Positions 41,307-50,505 of a stretch of DNA of 64,000 nucleotides are shown here, one piece after another (position 1 is the first letter of the stretch; every line of letters begins with the position of its first letter). Source of the stretch: JAIPEI01 sp964443135 (GTDB lineage Bacteria > Desulfobacterota > DSM-4660 > Desulfatiglandales > HGW-15); NCBI GenBank assembly GCA_964443135.1, contig CAYUBQ010000003.1:1-64000 (forward strand), read 5' to 3'. The position numbers were made by a program, and so were the translations under genes. The notes beneath the pieces were generated by a model. It had not been told where the DNA came from and made no database searches. It saw nothing but the letters and a program-made list of their open reading frames with translations.

Positions 41307-42421
41307 ATGCACCCCCCTTGGATCCTGTGCACCCTGATCGCGATGGCGGTCGGAGCCGGCGCCTGCGGACAGGGCGATCGGGCGGAGACCGGCGGCAAGG
41401 CCGAGACCGAAGCGGCTTCGACGGAACAGCGGAAAAGGGCCGCCCTTCTGCCCCGGTACCCGTCCGGGACCACGGTCCAGGCCCTCCAGGCCCGGCTCCA
41501 GTCCCTCTACGACGACCGGAAGGCTTCCGTGGTGAACGTCACCACCCGAAAGGTCGCCTCCAGCCTCTTCAGCCTCCCCGTTCCGCAGAAGGGGACCAGC
41601 TCCGGGTTCGTTTACGACCGGGAAGGGCACGTCGTGACCAGCTATCACAACGTGAAGAACGCCGAGAACATCGCCGTCTCCTTCGGCGAGAACGAGATGT
41701 ACCCCGCCGAGCTGGTGGGCAAGGACCCCTCCACGGACCTGGCCGTGCTGAAGGTGGAGGTGGAGGAGCTGCCGGAGCCGCTCCCCATGGGGAGCTCGAA
41801 GGACCTCCACCCGGGACAGTTCGCCGTGGCCCTGGGCAACCCGTTCGGGCTGGAGCGCACCCTCACCTTCGGGGTGGTGAGTGCGGTGGGCCGGGTCATT
41901 CGGAGCCCGAACGGCCGGTTCATCAGCGAGGCCGTTCAGACGGACGCCCCCGTCAACCCGGGCAACTCCGGCGGGCCGCTCCTGAACCTGGCCGGCAGGG
42001 TCATCGGGGTGAACGCCATGATCGTCAGCCCGAGCGGGGGAAGCTCGGGGGTGGGGTTCGCCATCTCGGCCGACAGGGTGAAGACCGTCTGCCCGGTGCT
42101 CATCGAGAAGGGCTCTTACCCGCATCCCTGGCTGGGTCTTGACGGGGTCAACCTGAACAAGACCTGGATCAACATCCTGAAGGGGTCGGGCATGGAGGTC
42201 CCCGTGGACTCGGGGTTCCTGGTGGTCGAGACGGCGGAGGGCGGTCCTGCGGCGGAAGCCGGCATCCGGGGAGGGGATCGGAAGGTCCGGGTCGGGATCG
42301 TGCAGTTTCCCGTGGGGGGTGACATCCTCGTCCGCATCGAGGAGACCCCCGTGGAAACCTACAAGGACCTCGTGCTCTTCCTGGAGTCCGAGACCGAGAT
42401 CGGCGAGGAGGTGGAGGTGAC
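41307..42421 (+). CDS. HtrA/Deg-family serine protease, 3' end lost in assembly gap
   Basis: An exported trypsin-like quality-control protease. The N-terminus is a lipoprotein-like signal (hydrophobic MHPPWILCTLIAM, then GAGAC with Cys20). Catalytic triad: His114 (TSYHNV), Asp144 (STDLAVL), Ser221 (GNSGGPL). A PDZ domain begins near residue 285 and is cut at the gap after about 371 codons. The usual TNNHVI reads TSYHNV, a tolerated variant. AGGAG lies before ATG 41307. The frame happens to stay open through the Ns, but the sequence beyond them belongs to a different protein. Confidence 0.88.
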
Positions 42422-42521
42422 NNNNNNNNNNNNNNNNNNNNNNNNNNNNNNNNNNNNNNNNNNNNNNNNNNNNNNNNNNNNNNNNNNNNNNNNNNNNNNN
42501 NNNNNNNNNNNNNNNNNNNNN
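42422..42521. other. Assembly gap, 100 N
   Basis: Exactly 100 undetermined bases, the conventional placeholder for a scaffold gap of unknown length. It removes the end of the HtrA-like gene and the first roughly 60-70 codons of the Lon-like gene. More genes could be missing. Confidence 0.98.
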
Positions 42522-44822
42522 CGCTCCGTCTCTTTCGGGATCGAGATTCGAAGCCGGGGGTACCACATGTATGCCCTGGGTCCGTCGGGAACCGGCAAGA
42601 CCACCACCCTCCGGAAGTTTCTGGAGAAGGAGGCCAGGGAACGGCCGACGCCCGACGACTGGCTGTACGTGAACAACTTCGAGGACAGCGACGCACCCAG
42701 GGCCATCCGCCTGCCCGCGGGAAAGGGCCGGGAGTTCAAGGAGGACACGGACCGGCTGGTGGAGGAGCTTCGCACCGAGGTCCCCAAGGCTTTCGAGGGG
42801 AACGAGTACCAGCAGGAGAAGGAGAAGATCGAGCAGGAGGTCCAGTCCCGCGGCCGGGAGATGTTCGAGGAGCTCCAGCAGGGGGCCAGAGACCGGGGGC
42901 TCCGGCTTCTGCAGACCCCCCAGGGGCTCGCGGCGTTTCCGACCTCCAACGGCGACGTCATGACCCCGGACCAGATGGAGGAGCTGGAGGACGAGGAGCG
43001 CCAGGAGATCGAGGAGAAGCAGCAGGAGTTTCGCCGGAAGCTTCTTCAGGTGAACCGCCGGATCCAGGAGCTCCAGAAGCAGGGCCGGGAGCGCACCCGG
43101 GAGCTGGACAAGCGGTATGTGGGGTTTGCGGTGGATCACTTGATCAACGAGCTCAAGGAGGCCTACTCGGACTTTCCCCAGGTCGTCTCGTTTCTGGAGG
43201 AGGCCCGCTCCTACCTTTTGGAGCACAGCGAAACGTTCAAGCAGATCAAGCAGATGGAGGAGGCCGAGCCCCAGCAGAAGGCGGCCATGAGCCTCTTCGG
43301 CGGCGGGCAGCCTTCCTTCGAGGAGTACCGGGTCAACCTGCTGGTGGACAACGGGAAGACCGAGGGTGCACCCATGGCCTACGAGAAGCACCCCACGGCC
43401 CCCAACCTGATCGGCCGGATCGAGCACCAGGGGCGTCTGGGCACTCTGGTCACCTCCTTTCAGATGATCAAGCCCGGCTCTCTCCACAGGGCCAACGGGG
43501 GGTACCTGCTGGTGGACGCGTTCGACGCCCTGACAAAACCCATGGCCTGGGAAGAGCTGAAGCGGGCGCTGAAGAACGAGGAGATCACCATCGAGAGCCC
43601 GGGGGAGGCGTTCGGCGTCCTGATGACCCGGACCCTGAACCCCGAGCCCATCCCCCTGGAGATCAAGGTGGTGCTCATTGGAGATCCGTTCCTGTACTAC
43701 CTGCTCTACCACCTGGATCCGGACTTCCAGGAGCTGTTCAAGGTCAAGGCCGATTTCCAGCTTCGAATGGAGTGGAACGAGGAGACGGTCCAGCAATATG
43801 CCCATTTCATCGGGACCATCTGCCGGGAAGAGGGCCTCGAGCACTTCGATCCCTCGGGCACGGCCGCGCTGGTGGAGAACGGCGCCCGCCTGGCCGATCA
43901 CCAGGGAAAGCTGGGCACCCGGTTCGGCGAGGTGGTGGACCTGATCCGACAGTCCAGCTACTGGGCCTGGAAAGCGGGCTCGGGCCTCGTGCGCGGGGAG
44001 GACGTGGAAAAGGCCCTGGAGGAGAAGGTCTACCGCGCCAATCGGATCGAAGAGCGGATTCGGGAGATGATCGAGGAGCAGACCCTCCTGATCGACACCG
44101 AAGGCGAAGTGGTGGGTCAGGTGAACGGCATCTCCGTGGTCCCCCTGGGGGACTACAGCTTCGGCAGGCCCGCCCGCATCACCTCCCGAACCGGCGTGGG
44201 GACCGCCGGCGTCGTGCACATCGACAGGGAGGCCGAGCTGGGCGGCAGGCTCCACAACAAGGGGACCATGGTGCTGGCGGGTTACCTCGCCGGGAGGTAC
44301 GCCGTGGACGTGCCCCTGGCGCTCTCGGCCACCATCGCCTTCGAGCAGCTGTACGAGGAGATCGAGGGGGACAGCGCCGCCTCGGCCGAGCTCTACGCCC
44401 TGCTCTCCAGCCTGTCCGGGATCCCCATCCGTCAGGGTCTGGCGGTCACGGGCTCCGTGAACCAGCGGGGCGAGGTGCAGGCCATCGGCGGGGTGAACGA
44501 GAAGGTGGAAGGCTTCTTTCGTGTGTGCAAAGCGCGGGGTCTCACGGGAGATCAGGGTGTGGTCGTCCCCGCGGGCAACCGGAGGCATCTGATGCTCCAC
44601 CGGGAGGTGGTGGACGCGGTCCGCGAGGGATGGTTTCACGTCTACACGGTCTCCCACGTCGACCAGGGGATGGAGCTCCTCACCGGGCAAAGCGGGGGCG
44701 AACCCGACGAGGCCGGAACCTATCCCGAGGGATCCGTGAACCGGGCGATCCAGAATCGGATCCGGGGGCTCGCCGAAAAGGCCCGGGAGTACCGTTCCGG
44801 CCGGCAGGGACCGGGTCCTTGA
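42522..44822 (+). CDS. Lon-related ATP-dependent protease (LonB/AAA_32 type), 5' end in gap
   Basis: A cytoplasmic ATP-dependent protease of the S16 family without the Lon N-terminal domain. The fragment of 766 codons starts at the family segment SFGIEIRSRGYHMYALG. Walker A GPSGTGKTT follows. A long coiled insertion of about 200 residues, the Walker B-like GGYLLVDAFDAL and the Lon proteolytic domain come next. The catalytic dyad is Ser in GDSAASAELYALLS and Lys in GGVNEKVEGFF. It ends with a 60-residue basic tail. The missing N-terminus (about 60-70 residues) is an estimate from family length. Confidence 0.9.
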   Translation, partial: RSVSFGIEIRSRGYHMYALGPSGTGKTTTLRKFLEKEARERPTPDDWLYVNNFEDSDAPRAIRLPAGKGREFKEDTDRLVEELRTEVPKAFEGNEYQQEKEKIEQEVQSRGREMFEELQQGARDRGLRLLQTPQGLAAFPTSNGDVMTPDQMEELEDEERQEIEEKQQEFRRKLLQVNRRIQELQKQGRERTRELDKRYVGFAVDHLINELKEAYSDFPQVVSFLEEARSYLLEHSETFKQIKQMEEAEPQQKAAMSLFGGGQPSFEEYRVNLLVDNGKTEGAPMAYEKHPTAPNLIGRIEHQGRLGTLVTSFQMIKPGSLHRANGGYLLVDAFDALTKPMAWEELKRALKNEEITIESPGEAFGVLMTRTLNPEPIPLEIKVVLIGDPFLYYLLYHLDPDFQELFKVKADFQLRMEWNEETVQQYAHFIGTICREEGLEHFDPSGTAALVENGARLADHQGKLGTRFGEVVDLIRQSSYWAWKAGSGLVRGEDVEKALEEKVYRANRIEERIREMIEEQTLLIDTEGEVVGQVNGISVVPLGDYSFGRPARITSRTGVGTAGVVHIDREAELGGRLHNKGTMVLAGYLAGRYAVDVPLALSATIAFEQLYEEIEGDSAASAELYALLSSLSGIPIRQGLAVTGSVNQRGEVQAIGGVNEKVEGFFRVCKARGLTGDQGVVVPAGNRRHLMLHREVVDAVREGWFHVYTVSHVDQGMELLTGQSGGEPDEAGTYPEGSVNRAIQNRIRGLAEKAREYRSGRQGPGP

Positions 44823-44895
44823 AGGCCGGTAACCCTCCCATCGAGTCGGGGAGGCGGAGCGCGAAACAGCCGCACGTCGGCAGAAAGGGGATGCC

Positions 44896-45153
44896 ATGAC
44901 GGATCAGTGGAGAGCAGAGCCCATCGGACCCGGGCTCTGGTGGTTCGTGCCGGAGCACCACGAGGCCAGGGACGCGGCCAGGGAGGCCCCCGGCTGGGGG
45001 GACAAACCGCTGTACCTGGCCTGGGTGGACAACTCCACCGGGGGGTTGACCTACCAGCACGTGGGCGGGGGAGGGGAGCGAAGACCCCTGCGGGAGACGA
45101 TCGGCCGGTGGCTGAGGGCCGACATCGAGACGCCCGAGCCTCCGGAGCGGTGA
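44896..45153 (+). CDS. Small hypothetical protein
   Basis: An 85-residue soluble protein rich in Trp and acidic residues (GPGLWWFVPEHHEARD, PLYLAWVDNSTGGLTYQHV). I do not recognise a family. AGAAAGGGG precedes the ATG. It lies between the Lon-like protease and a histidine kinase on the same strand, with short spacings (73 and 22 bp), and is probably part of one transcript through sppA. Confidence 0.6.
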   Translation: MTDQWRAEPIGPGLWWFVPEHHEARDAAREAPGWGDKPLYLAWVDNSTGGLTYQHVGGGGERRPLRETIGRWLRADIETPEPPER

Positions 45154-45175
45154 CGCCCGGGATGGAGGAAGCCTC

Positions 45176-45937
45176 ATGGTCGAGCCGCAGAAATGCTTTA
45201 CCGAGGAGTACGTGGCGCAGGTGGTGCACGACCTCAAGACGCCCGTCCTGGCCATCGGCGGATATGCCAAGCGTCTTCGGGAGGGGAAGCTGGGGCCGCT
45301 GAACGACCGCCAGAAGAAGGCCCTGGACACCATCCTGGAGACGACGGACCGCCTCGATCACGACCTCGCCTGGATCGTGGAGCACGCGCGCGCCGGGCGG
45401 TTCGTCTGGGAGGAGGCGCATCACGAACGGTTCGATCTCAGGGACCACGTGGCCCGGGTGGTGGAGACCGTCCGGGCCCTGGCCGAGCAGAAGGGGGTCG
45501 TGTTGGACCTGGCCCTCCCCGAAGGGCCGGTGGAGGTGCAGGCCGATCCCCGGATGGTGGACCGGAGCGTGTCCGAGCTCGTGCACAACGCCCTCAAGCA
45601 CACCCCGGAAGGAGGTCGGGTGGAGGTTTCATTGAGGGTCAGGGACGGAACGGTCGAGCTGGCCGTGAGCGATCGGGGGGAGGGGTTCGATCCGGAAAAG
45701 CTGAATCAGATCTTCCAGCCCTGGGAGCAGGTGATCCAGATCCAGGACCGGCGGATCCGCGGCGTGGGCCTGGGCCTGGCCAACGTGAAGCACTACGCCG
45801 AGGCCCACGGGGGCGAGGTGCAGGCCGAGACGTCCCCCGGGGCGGGGAGCACCTTTCGCCTGCTGCTGCCCCTGGACGGGGCGACCCCCGGATCCCCTCC
45901 CGCGGAACCTGAAGGCCGGAAGGGGGAAGGACGATGA
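45176..45937 (+). CDS. Sensorless histidine kinase
   Basis: A 253-residue kinase consisting only of a HisKA domain (His in QVVHDLKTPVLAI near residue 19) and a HATPase domain (N box ELVHNALKHTP, G1 SDRGEGFD, G2 GVGLGLANV). No sensor, membrane segment or receiver is attached, so input must come from a partner protein. GGAGG lies before the ATG. The last four bases overlap the sppA start (ATGA), implying coupled translation with an envelope protease. No response regulator is adjacent. Confidence 0.9.
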   Translation: MVEPQKCFTEEYVAQVVHDLKTPVLAIGGYAKRLREGKLGPLNDRQKKALDTILETTDRLDHDLAWIVEHARAGRFVWEEAHHERFDLRDHVARVVETVRALAEQKGVVLDLALPEGPVEVQADPRMVDRSVSELVHNALKHTPEGGRVEVSLRVRDGTVELAVSDRGEGFDPEKLNQIFQPWEQVIQIQDRRIRGVGLGLANVKHYAEAHGGEVQAETSPGAGSTFRLLLPLDGATPGSPPAEPEGRKGEGR

Positions 45938-47694
45938 AACGGTTGTTCCGGGGGCTCTTCCTGGGGCTGGGCGTGTTGACCGCCCTGGCCCTGCTGGCTG
46001 CAGGAGGCGCCGCGGTATATCGCGTCGTGGTGAAGGAGGGTGTGCCGGACCGGGTGATCCTGGAGACGGACCTCGGGAGGACCTACCGGGAGCGAACCCC
46101 GCGGCGGGGTCTCGCCGCGTGGGTCCCCGGACAGGCACCGGACCTCCGGGCCGTGGTGGAGGGGCTGCAGCGGGCCGCGCGGGACGACCGGGTTCTGGGG
46201 CTCGTGGCCGAGGTCGGGGCCACCGGGATGGACATGGGCAAGATCCAGGAGATCCGGGACGCCGTGATCGCCTTCCGCCGGTCCGGGAAGGAGGCCGTGG
46301 CCTGGGCCGAGACCTTCGGGGCGGGCGGCCCGGGCAACAAGACCTACTACCTGGCCTCGGCCTTCGACCGGATCGCCCTCCAGCCCACGGGCGAGCTGGC
46401 CCTGGCGGGGTTGCGCACCCGCACCCCCTTTCTGCACGAGCTTCTCGAGGAGGTGGGGGTCCGGCCGCACCTGGCCAAGCGCAAGGAGTACAAGACCGCC
46501 GCCAACGCATTGACGGAGGAGGGCTACACCGCGGCCCACCGGGAGGCGGAGGAGGCCCTGCTTCGCTCCATGATGAGCCGGATGCGGAAGGCCATCGCCG
46601 AGGGGCGCGGGATCTCCGAGGAGCGGGCGGACGATCTGGTGTCCCGCGGTCCCTTTCTCGCCGGGGAGGCGCTCGAGGAGGGCCTGGTGGACCGTCTCGT
46701 CTACCGGGACGAGGTCTACGCGGCCGCCGGGGACAGGGCGGGCGAGGGAGCGGAGCTGCTCTACCTGAGCGAGTACCTGAGGCGGGCCGGGGGGCCGTAC
46801 ACGGGGAAGAAGCGGATCGGGCTCATCTACGGGGTGGGCCGGATCGTCCGGGGAAAGAGCCGTCACTCCCCCCTGGGAGGGATCATCATGGGCTCGGACA
46901 CCGTGAGCGCCGCCTTTCGCGCGGCGGCCGGGGACGACTCGATTCGCGCCATCGTGTTCCGCATCGACAGCCCGGGCGGCTCCTACGTGGCGTCCGACGT
47001 CATCCGGCGGGAGGCGGCCCGGGCCCGCGAGGCCGGGAAGCCGGTGATCGTCTCCATGAGCGGGGTGGCCGCCTCCGGCGGCTACTACGTAGCGCTTCCC
47101 GCGGACCGGATCATCGCCCACCCGGGGACCCTCACCGGCTCCATCGGGGTGCTCGGGGGCAAGATGATCACCTCCGGGCTGTGGGGAAAGCTCGGCGTCC
47201 GCTGGGAGGGCATGTCCACGCACGAAAACGCGGACCTCTGGAGCCGGACCGCGGATTACTCCCCGGGGCAGTGGGAACACGTGCAGCAGCGGCTCGACGA
47301 GATCTACGAGGATTTCTCGAGCAAGGTCTCGGCCGGGCGGGACATGGACCGGGAGGCGGTCCGGAGAGCCGCCCGGGGGAGGGTATGGACCGGCGAGGAC
47401 GCCCTGGAGCTCGGGCTGGTGGACGAGCTGGGCGGCTTTCCCCGGGCCGTTCGTGCGGCCAAGAAGGCGGCCGGCATCGCGGAGGAGGAGGCGGTGACCC
47501 TCACGCTGTTCCCGCCCGGGAGGAGCCTGTGGCAGTGGCTGCTGGGAGCGCGTCCGGAGAGCAGCGAGGACCGACACACGGAGGGGATGGATCTGCGGGA
47601 AGCCCTGGAGGCCGAGGCCCGGCTCCTGCGCGGCGCGGGGCCGGGGGTGCCGGACCGGGCCCTCTGGATGGGGCCGGTCCCGGCGGTGGAGTAG
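45934..47694 (+). CDS. sppA: Signal peptide peptidase SppA, long (67K) form
   Basis: A membrane-anchored serine protease degrading leftover signal peptides. The N-terminal anchor (LGLGVLTALALLAAGG) is followed by two tandem peptidase S49 domains. As in the long bacterial form, the catalytic Lys is in the first domain (Lys187, KEYKTAANAL) and the catalytic Ser in the second (Ser381, SGVAASGGYYVA). The 586-residue length fits. It overlaps the kinase gene by 4 nt. A shared-element promoter for the next gene follows about 35 bp after its stop. Confidence 0.93.
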   Translation: MKRLFRGLFLGLGVLTALALLAAGGAAVYRVVVKEGVPDRVILETDLGRTYRERTPRRGLAAWVPGQAPDLRAVVEGLQRAARDDRVLGLVAEVGATGMDMGKIQEIRDAVIAFRRSGKEAVAWAETFGAGGPGNKTYYLASAFDRIALQPTGELALAGLRTRTPFLHELLEEVGVRPHLAKRKEYKTAANALTEEGYTAAHREAEEALLRSMMSRMRKAIAEGRGISEERADDLVSRGPFLAGEALEEGLVDRLVYRDEVYAAAGDRAGEGAELLYLSEYLRRAGGPYTGKKRIGLIYGVGRIVRGKSRHSPLGGIIMGSDTVSAAFRAAAGDDSIRAIVFRIDSPGGSYVASDVIRREAARAREAGKPVIVSMSGVAASGGYYVALPADRIIAHPGTLTGSIGVLGGKMITSGLWGKLGVRWEGMSTHENADLWSRTADYSPGQWEHVQQRLDEIYEDFSSKVSAGRDMDREAVRRAARGRVWTGEDALELGLVDELGGFPRAVRAAKKAAGIAEEEAVTLTLFPPGRSLWQWLLGARPESSEDRHTEGMDLREALEAEARLLRGAGPGVPDRALWMGPVPAVE

Positions 47695-47729
47695 CCGCCG
47701 GGACCGGTCCTCCATTCGTTTCGGGGGCG

Positions 47730-47777
47730 AAATACAGGATCGCACGGATTCACATCGCCGGCCCCCGGGATCAAAAT
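47730..47777 (+). promoter_or_regulatory. Shared element plus promoter before helical protein and HPF
   Basis: AAATACAGGATCGCACGGAT (47730-47749) is followed by the -35 TTCACA (47749-47754) and CAAAAT (47772-47777) at 17 bp, about 100 bp before the ATG at 47879. Confidence 0.55.
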
Positions 47778-47878
47778 GGAGCTCGAACATCACACGAAAA
47801 GCGCCTTCGTCCGGATCCGGGCCCGCAACGCGGGCAGCCGGAGCCCGGCGAGGGCCCCAACCAAGAAAGGAGATCGTC

Positions 47879-48199
47879 ATGCCCATGCCCAAGGATGATT
47901 TCGATCCGGCCGTGCGGGAGAGTCTGATTCAAAACTGGCGCGAGTTCATGAGCAACATGGAGAAGTCGCTCGACCTCGTGGAGAACAAGCTCGGCGAGGC
48001 GGCCGAGATGCAGGAGATCTGCACCTCCGAGTGGTGTGAGGCCACCGAGCACGTGATCGACGATCTCGGAAACATGCTGTACTCCATCAGCGAGCCCAAG
48101 GGGGCCCCCGAGGAGGACACCCGGAAGCTCAAGGCCCTCAAGAAACGGCTCCACGACCTGTACGCCAAGTACAAGTCCACCGCAGGCGCGGCGGCGTAG
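47879..48199 (+). CDS. Small helical hypothetical protein
   Basis: A 106-residue, almost wholly helical protein with a heptad-like segment (NMEKSLDLVENKLGEAAEM) and two cysteines (ICTSEWCEA). I do not recognise a family. AAGAAAGGAG precedes the start; two in-frame ATGs (47879 and 47885) are possible. It lies 94 bp upstream of the ribosome hibernation factor on the same strand and behind a shared-element promoter, so a role in the same stress response is a positional inference. Confidence 0.62.
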   Translation: MPMPKDDFDPAVRESLIQNWREFMSNMEKSLDLVENKLGEAAEMQEICTSEWCEATEHVIDDLGNMLYSISEPKGAPEEDTRKLKALKKRLHDLYAKYKSTAGAAA

Positions 48200-48293
48200 A
48201 GCCCCTGCTTCACGTCCACCACCAACCGGACGCCCCCGCCCGTCGGAAGGACCGATCGGCGGGGGCGGCGGATGCCCGCGAGGAGTCCACGAG

Positions 48294-48857
48294 ATGAGAG
48301 TCCCCCTGGAGCTGTCCTTTCGGAACGTCCCCAGGACCGAGCGCATCGACGAGATGGTCCGCGAGCGCGCGGCCAAGCTCGAGAAGTACCACGACCAGAT
48401 CATCAGCTGTCGCGTGGCCGTGGAAGGCCCCCAGGAGCACCAGACCTCGGGCAGCCCGTACCGGGTGCGCATCAGCCTGCGCATCCCGCCCGGCCACGAG
48501 CTCGCCGTGGACCGCGAGCCGGGGCAGGACCATCTGCACGACGACCTCCCCACGGTGATCCACAGGGCATTCGACGCCCTGGAGCGGCAGGTGAAGAAGC
48601 TGAAGGACAAGCAGCAGGGTGAGGTCAAGAAACACCCCGACCAGGAGGCCGACGGGATGGTGAACAAGGTCTTCCCCGAAGAGGGCTACGGCTTCATCCG
48701 CAGCATGGACGGCCGGGACGTCTACTTCCACCGGAACGCCGTCCTGGAGGACGACTTCGATCGACTGGACATCGGCACGGGGGTCCGTTTCGTCGAGGAG
48801 GCGGGAGAGGAAGGCCCCCAGGCGAGCACGGTCCAGATCGTGGACAAGCCGGGCTGA
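48294..48857 (+). CDS. hpf: Ribosome hibernation factor (HPF/RaiA) fused to a cold-shock domain
   Basis: The N-terminal S30AE domain (residues 1-105; LELSFRNVPRTERIDEMV, YRVRISLRIPPGHELAV, AFDALERQVKKL) binds the 30S decoding centre in resting cells. After a basic linker a cold-shock-like domain follows (GMVNKVFPEEGYGFIRSMDG, DVYFHRNAVL), with the RNA-binding aromatic residues intact in GYGFI and VYFHR. The fusion differs from E. coli HPF and from long HPF with a dimerisation domain. ATG 48294 is used; GAGG lies upstream. Convergent with the phosphoribosyltransferase gene. Confidence 0.92.
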   Translation: MRVPLELSFRNVPRTERIDEMVRERAAKLEKYHDQIISCRVAVEGPQEHQTSGSPYRVRISLRIPPGHELAVDREPGQDHLHDDLPTVIHRAFDALERQVKKLKDKQQGEVKKHPDQEADGMVNKVFPEEGYGFIRSMDGRDVYFHRNAVLEDDFDRLDIGTGVRFVEEAGEEGPQASTVQIVDKPG

Positions 48858-48872
48858 GGGCCCACGCCTCCC

Positions 48873-49577
48873 TTATCCGGGTTCGTTCGACTCCGTCCTC
48901 GAAAGCAGGTCCAGGACCTCCTCCTCCCGGAGGTCGTACCACCGGACGTAGGCGTCCGCAACGGCGAAGAACATCCCCGTTCGGATGTTGGGACAGACGA
49001 TCTCGTCGGCCTCGCTCCTCAACCGGTCGATGGTCCGCTGCGGGGCCGTCGGAACCGCCACCACCGCGCTTCGGACCCCGTGGTCCGCGACCATTCGCAA
49101 CGCCGAGAGCATGGTGTAGCCCGAGGCCAGACCGTCGTCCACCAGGAGGACCGTCTTCCCGGCCAGATCGGGAAAGGGGCGCCCCTCCCGGAACAGCCGG
49201 TTCCTCTTCTCGAGCTCCAGCTCGACGACCCCCGTCGCGGTCTCGATGTCGCTCTCGTCGAGACGCAGCTCCGCCACCAGGGGTTCGTTCAGGAACTTGC
49301 CACCCCCGTACGCCATGGCGCCGAAACCCGCCTCCGGGTTGCCCGGAATCTTGAGCTTTCGGGCGATCACCAGATCGAACGGGGCCTCCAGGATCTCGCG
49401 CACCTTCAGCCCCACCGGCACGCCGCCGGCGGGAATGGCCAGGACGTGGAGATCGTCCCGGCCGCCGTACTCCGCCCTCAGCATGCCGCCGAGCACGCTT
49501 CCGGCCTCCCAACGGTCCCGGAACGCCTCGGAGCGGTCCCGGAGCTCCTCCTTTTCCACGATCTCGGCTCGTTTCAT
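48873..49577 (-). CDS. Phosphoribosyltransferase-family protein
   Basis: A 234-residue type I phosphoribosyltransferase fold. The PRPP-binding loop is VLLVDDGLASGYTM near residue 145, after an N-terminal AIPAGGVPVGLKV substrate loop and ARKLKIPGNPEAGFGA. The base or substrate is not deducible; this subfamily is often annotated only as a PRPP-dependent transferase of stress regulons. ATG 49577 is preferred since GGAG lies 6 nt upstream. ATG 49595 overlaps the stop of the preceding gene (TGATG) and could also be used. It is last in the rtcB-archease-sixA unit. Confidence 0.83.
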   Translation of the reverse strand: MKRAEIVEKEELRDRSEAFRDRWEAGSVLGGMLRAEYGGRDDLHVLAIPAGGVPVGLKVREILEAPFDLVIARKLKIPGNPEAGFGAMAYGGGKFLNEPLVAELRLDESDIETATGVVELELEKRNRLFREGRPFPDLAGKTVLLVDDGLASGYTMLSALRMVADHGVRSAVVAVPTAPQRTIDRLRSEADEIVCPNIRTGMFFAVADAYVRWYDLREEEVLDLLSRTESNEPG

Positions 49578-49594
49578 AAACGACTCCGCGTCCA

Positions 49595-50050
49595 TCAGGG
49601 GATGTGGGGCACCAGGGCCCAGGCGATGTACCAGCCCTCCTCATCGCCCCGTTCGAGGCAGACGATCCCGCCGTTCTGGAACTTGAACACCGGCGCCCTG
49701 TCGGGGTCCCCGGCCGCCAGGTGGGCGGTGAGCTTCTCCATGAAGGGCAGGTGGCCCACCAGCATCTCGTCCCGGTCGCTCTCCAGGTCGAGGGCCGTGA
49801 CGTCGTCCAGCGGCCCCATGCCCTCGACCGCCTCCACGCCGTTCGCCGGGTGGAGGACCCGGGCCAAGATCTCGGCCGTCTGCTGGGCCCGCTTCTTGCC
49901 GCTGTGCTTGATGGCCGACACGGTCAGCCCGTGGCCTTCGGCCATGGCGGCCATGCGCTCGACCTCCACGGTCCCTTCCGCGGAGAGCCCCTTGTCCGGG
50001 TCCTCCTCCTTGGGGAGGTTCTTTCCGTGCTGTACCAGGTAGAGTGCCAT
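49595..50050 (-). CDS. sixA: SixA-like phosphohistidine phosphatase
   Basis: A 151-residue histidine phosphatase-fold protein with the nucleophile His in LVQHGKNL near residue 8, SGKKRAQQTAEIL, and the second His in VGHLPFMEKL. The first Arg of the usual RHG motif is Gln, as is common in SixA proteins. SixA removes phosphate from phosphohistidine, for example on HPr-type proteins. GGAGG lies before the ATG. It sits 18 bp after archease and touches the next gene, so it belongs to the RNA-repair operon; the functional link is unknown. Confidence 0.85.
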   Translation of the reverse strand: MALYLVQHGKNLPKEEDPDKGLSAEGTVEVERMAAMAEGHGLTVSAIKHSGKKRAQQTAEILARVLHPANGVEAVEGMGPLDDVTALDLESDRDEMLVGHLPFMEKLTAHLAAGDPDRAPVFKFQNGGIVCLERGDEEGWYIAWALVPHIP

Positions 50051-50068
50051 GCAGATCCTCCTTTCGTT

Positions 50069-50485
50069 CTAAAGGTCGAAGATCACCCGGGCCTTCCATC
50101 CGTCCCGGGTCCGGGCCACCTCCAGCTGGTGGTAGGTGGCCCCTTTCACGGTGGTCTTGATGGCGTGGCGGTCCGGATCGTAAGGCTCCCCCTGTGCCGT
50201 TCCGGTCAGGCGGCGGTCTTCGAGGGAGCGGACCCGGTAGCGGCGGAACAGCCACCCCTGGGCGTCGAACCGGTAGATCAGCTCGGTCAGCCACTCCACC
50301 AGGAGCTGCTCCAGGTCGGCGCCTTCCACGGCGATCTCCACGTCATAGGACGCCCGCACGGCGTCCGGGTCGGTGAGGATGTCCGTGAAGGCCTCCCCCG
50401 CGTGCTCGAACAGGGCCTCCGGGCTCCGGCCGAACAGCTCGACCCCCAGGTCGCCGGTGTGGTCCAGGTAGCGGAATGGCTCCAT
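50069..50485 (-). CDS. Archease, RtcB activator
   Basis: A 138-residue archease with the signature YLDHTGDLGVELFGRS near residue 6, then AGEAFTDILTD, the ligand-rich C-terminal strands with DPDRHAIKTTVKGATYHQLEV, and the family end VIFDL. Archease promotes guanylylation and multiple turnover of RtcB ligase, using acidic metal-binding residues visible here (Asp8, Asp12). It follows rtcB by 20 bp on the same strand, the conserved functional pair. That supports rtcB being an active gene and not a pseudogene. Confidence 0.95.
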   Translation of the reverse strand: MEPFRYLDHTGDLGVELFGRSPEALFEHAGEAFTDILTDPDAVRASYDVEIAVEGADLEQLLVEWLTELIYRFDAQGWLFRRYRVRSLEDRRLTGTAQGEPYDPDRHAIKTTVKGATYHQLEVARTRDGWKARVIFDL

Positions 50486-50505
50486 GGGAACCCTCTTCGG
50501 TGCGG

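Noticed and set aside
41199..44822. One 1207-codon protein running through the N stretch, as if a protease fused to a Lon-like protein
   Set aside because: The frame stays open only because Ns contain no stop. Left side is an HtrA protease cut in its PDZ domain, right side is a Lon-like protease lacking its N-terminus; they are separate genes around a scaffold gap.
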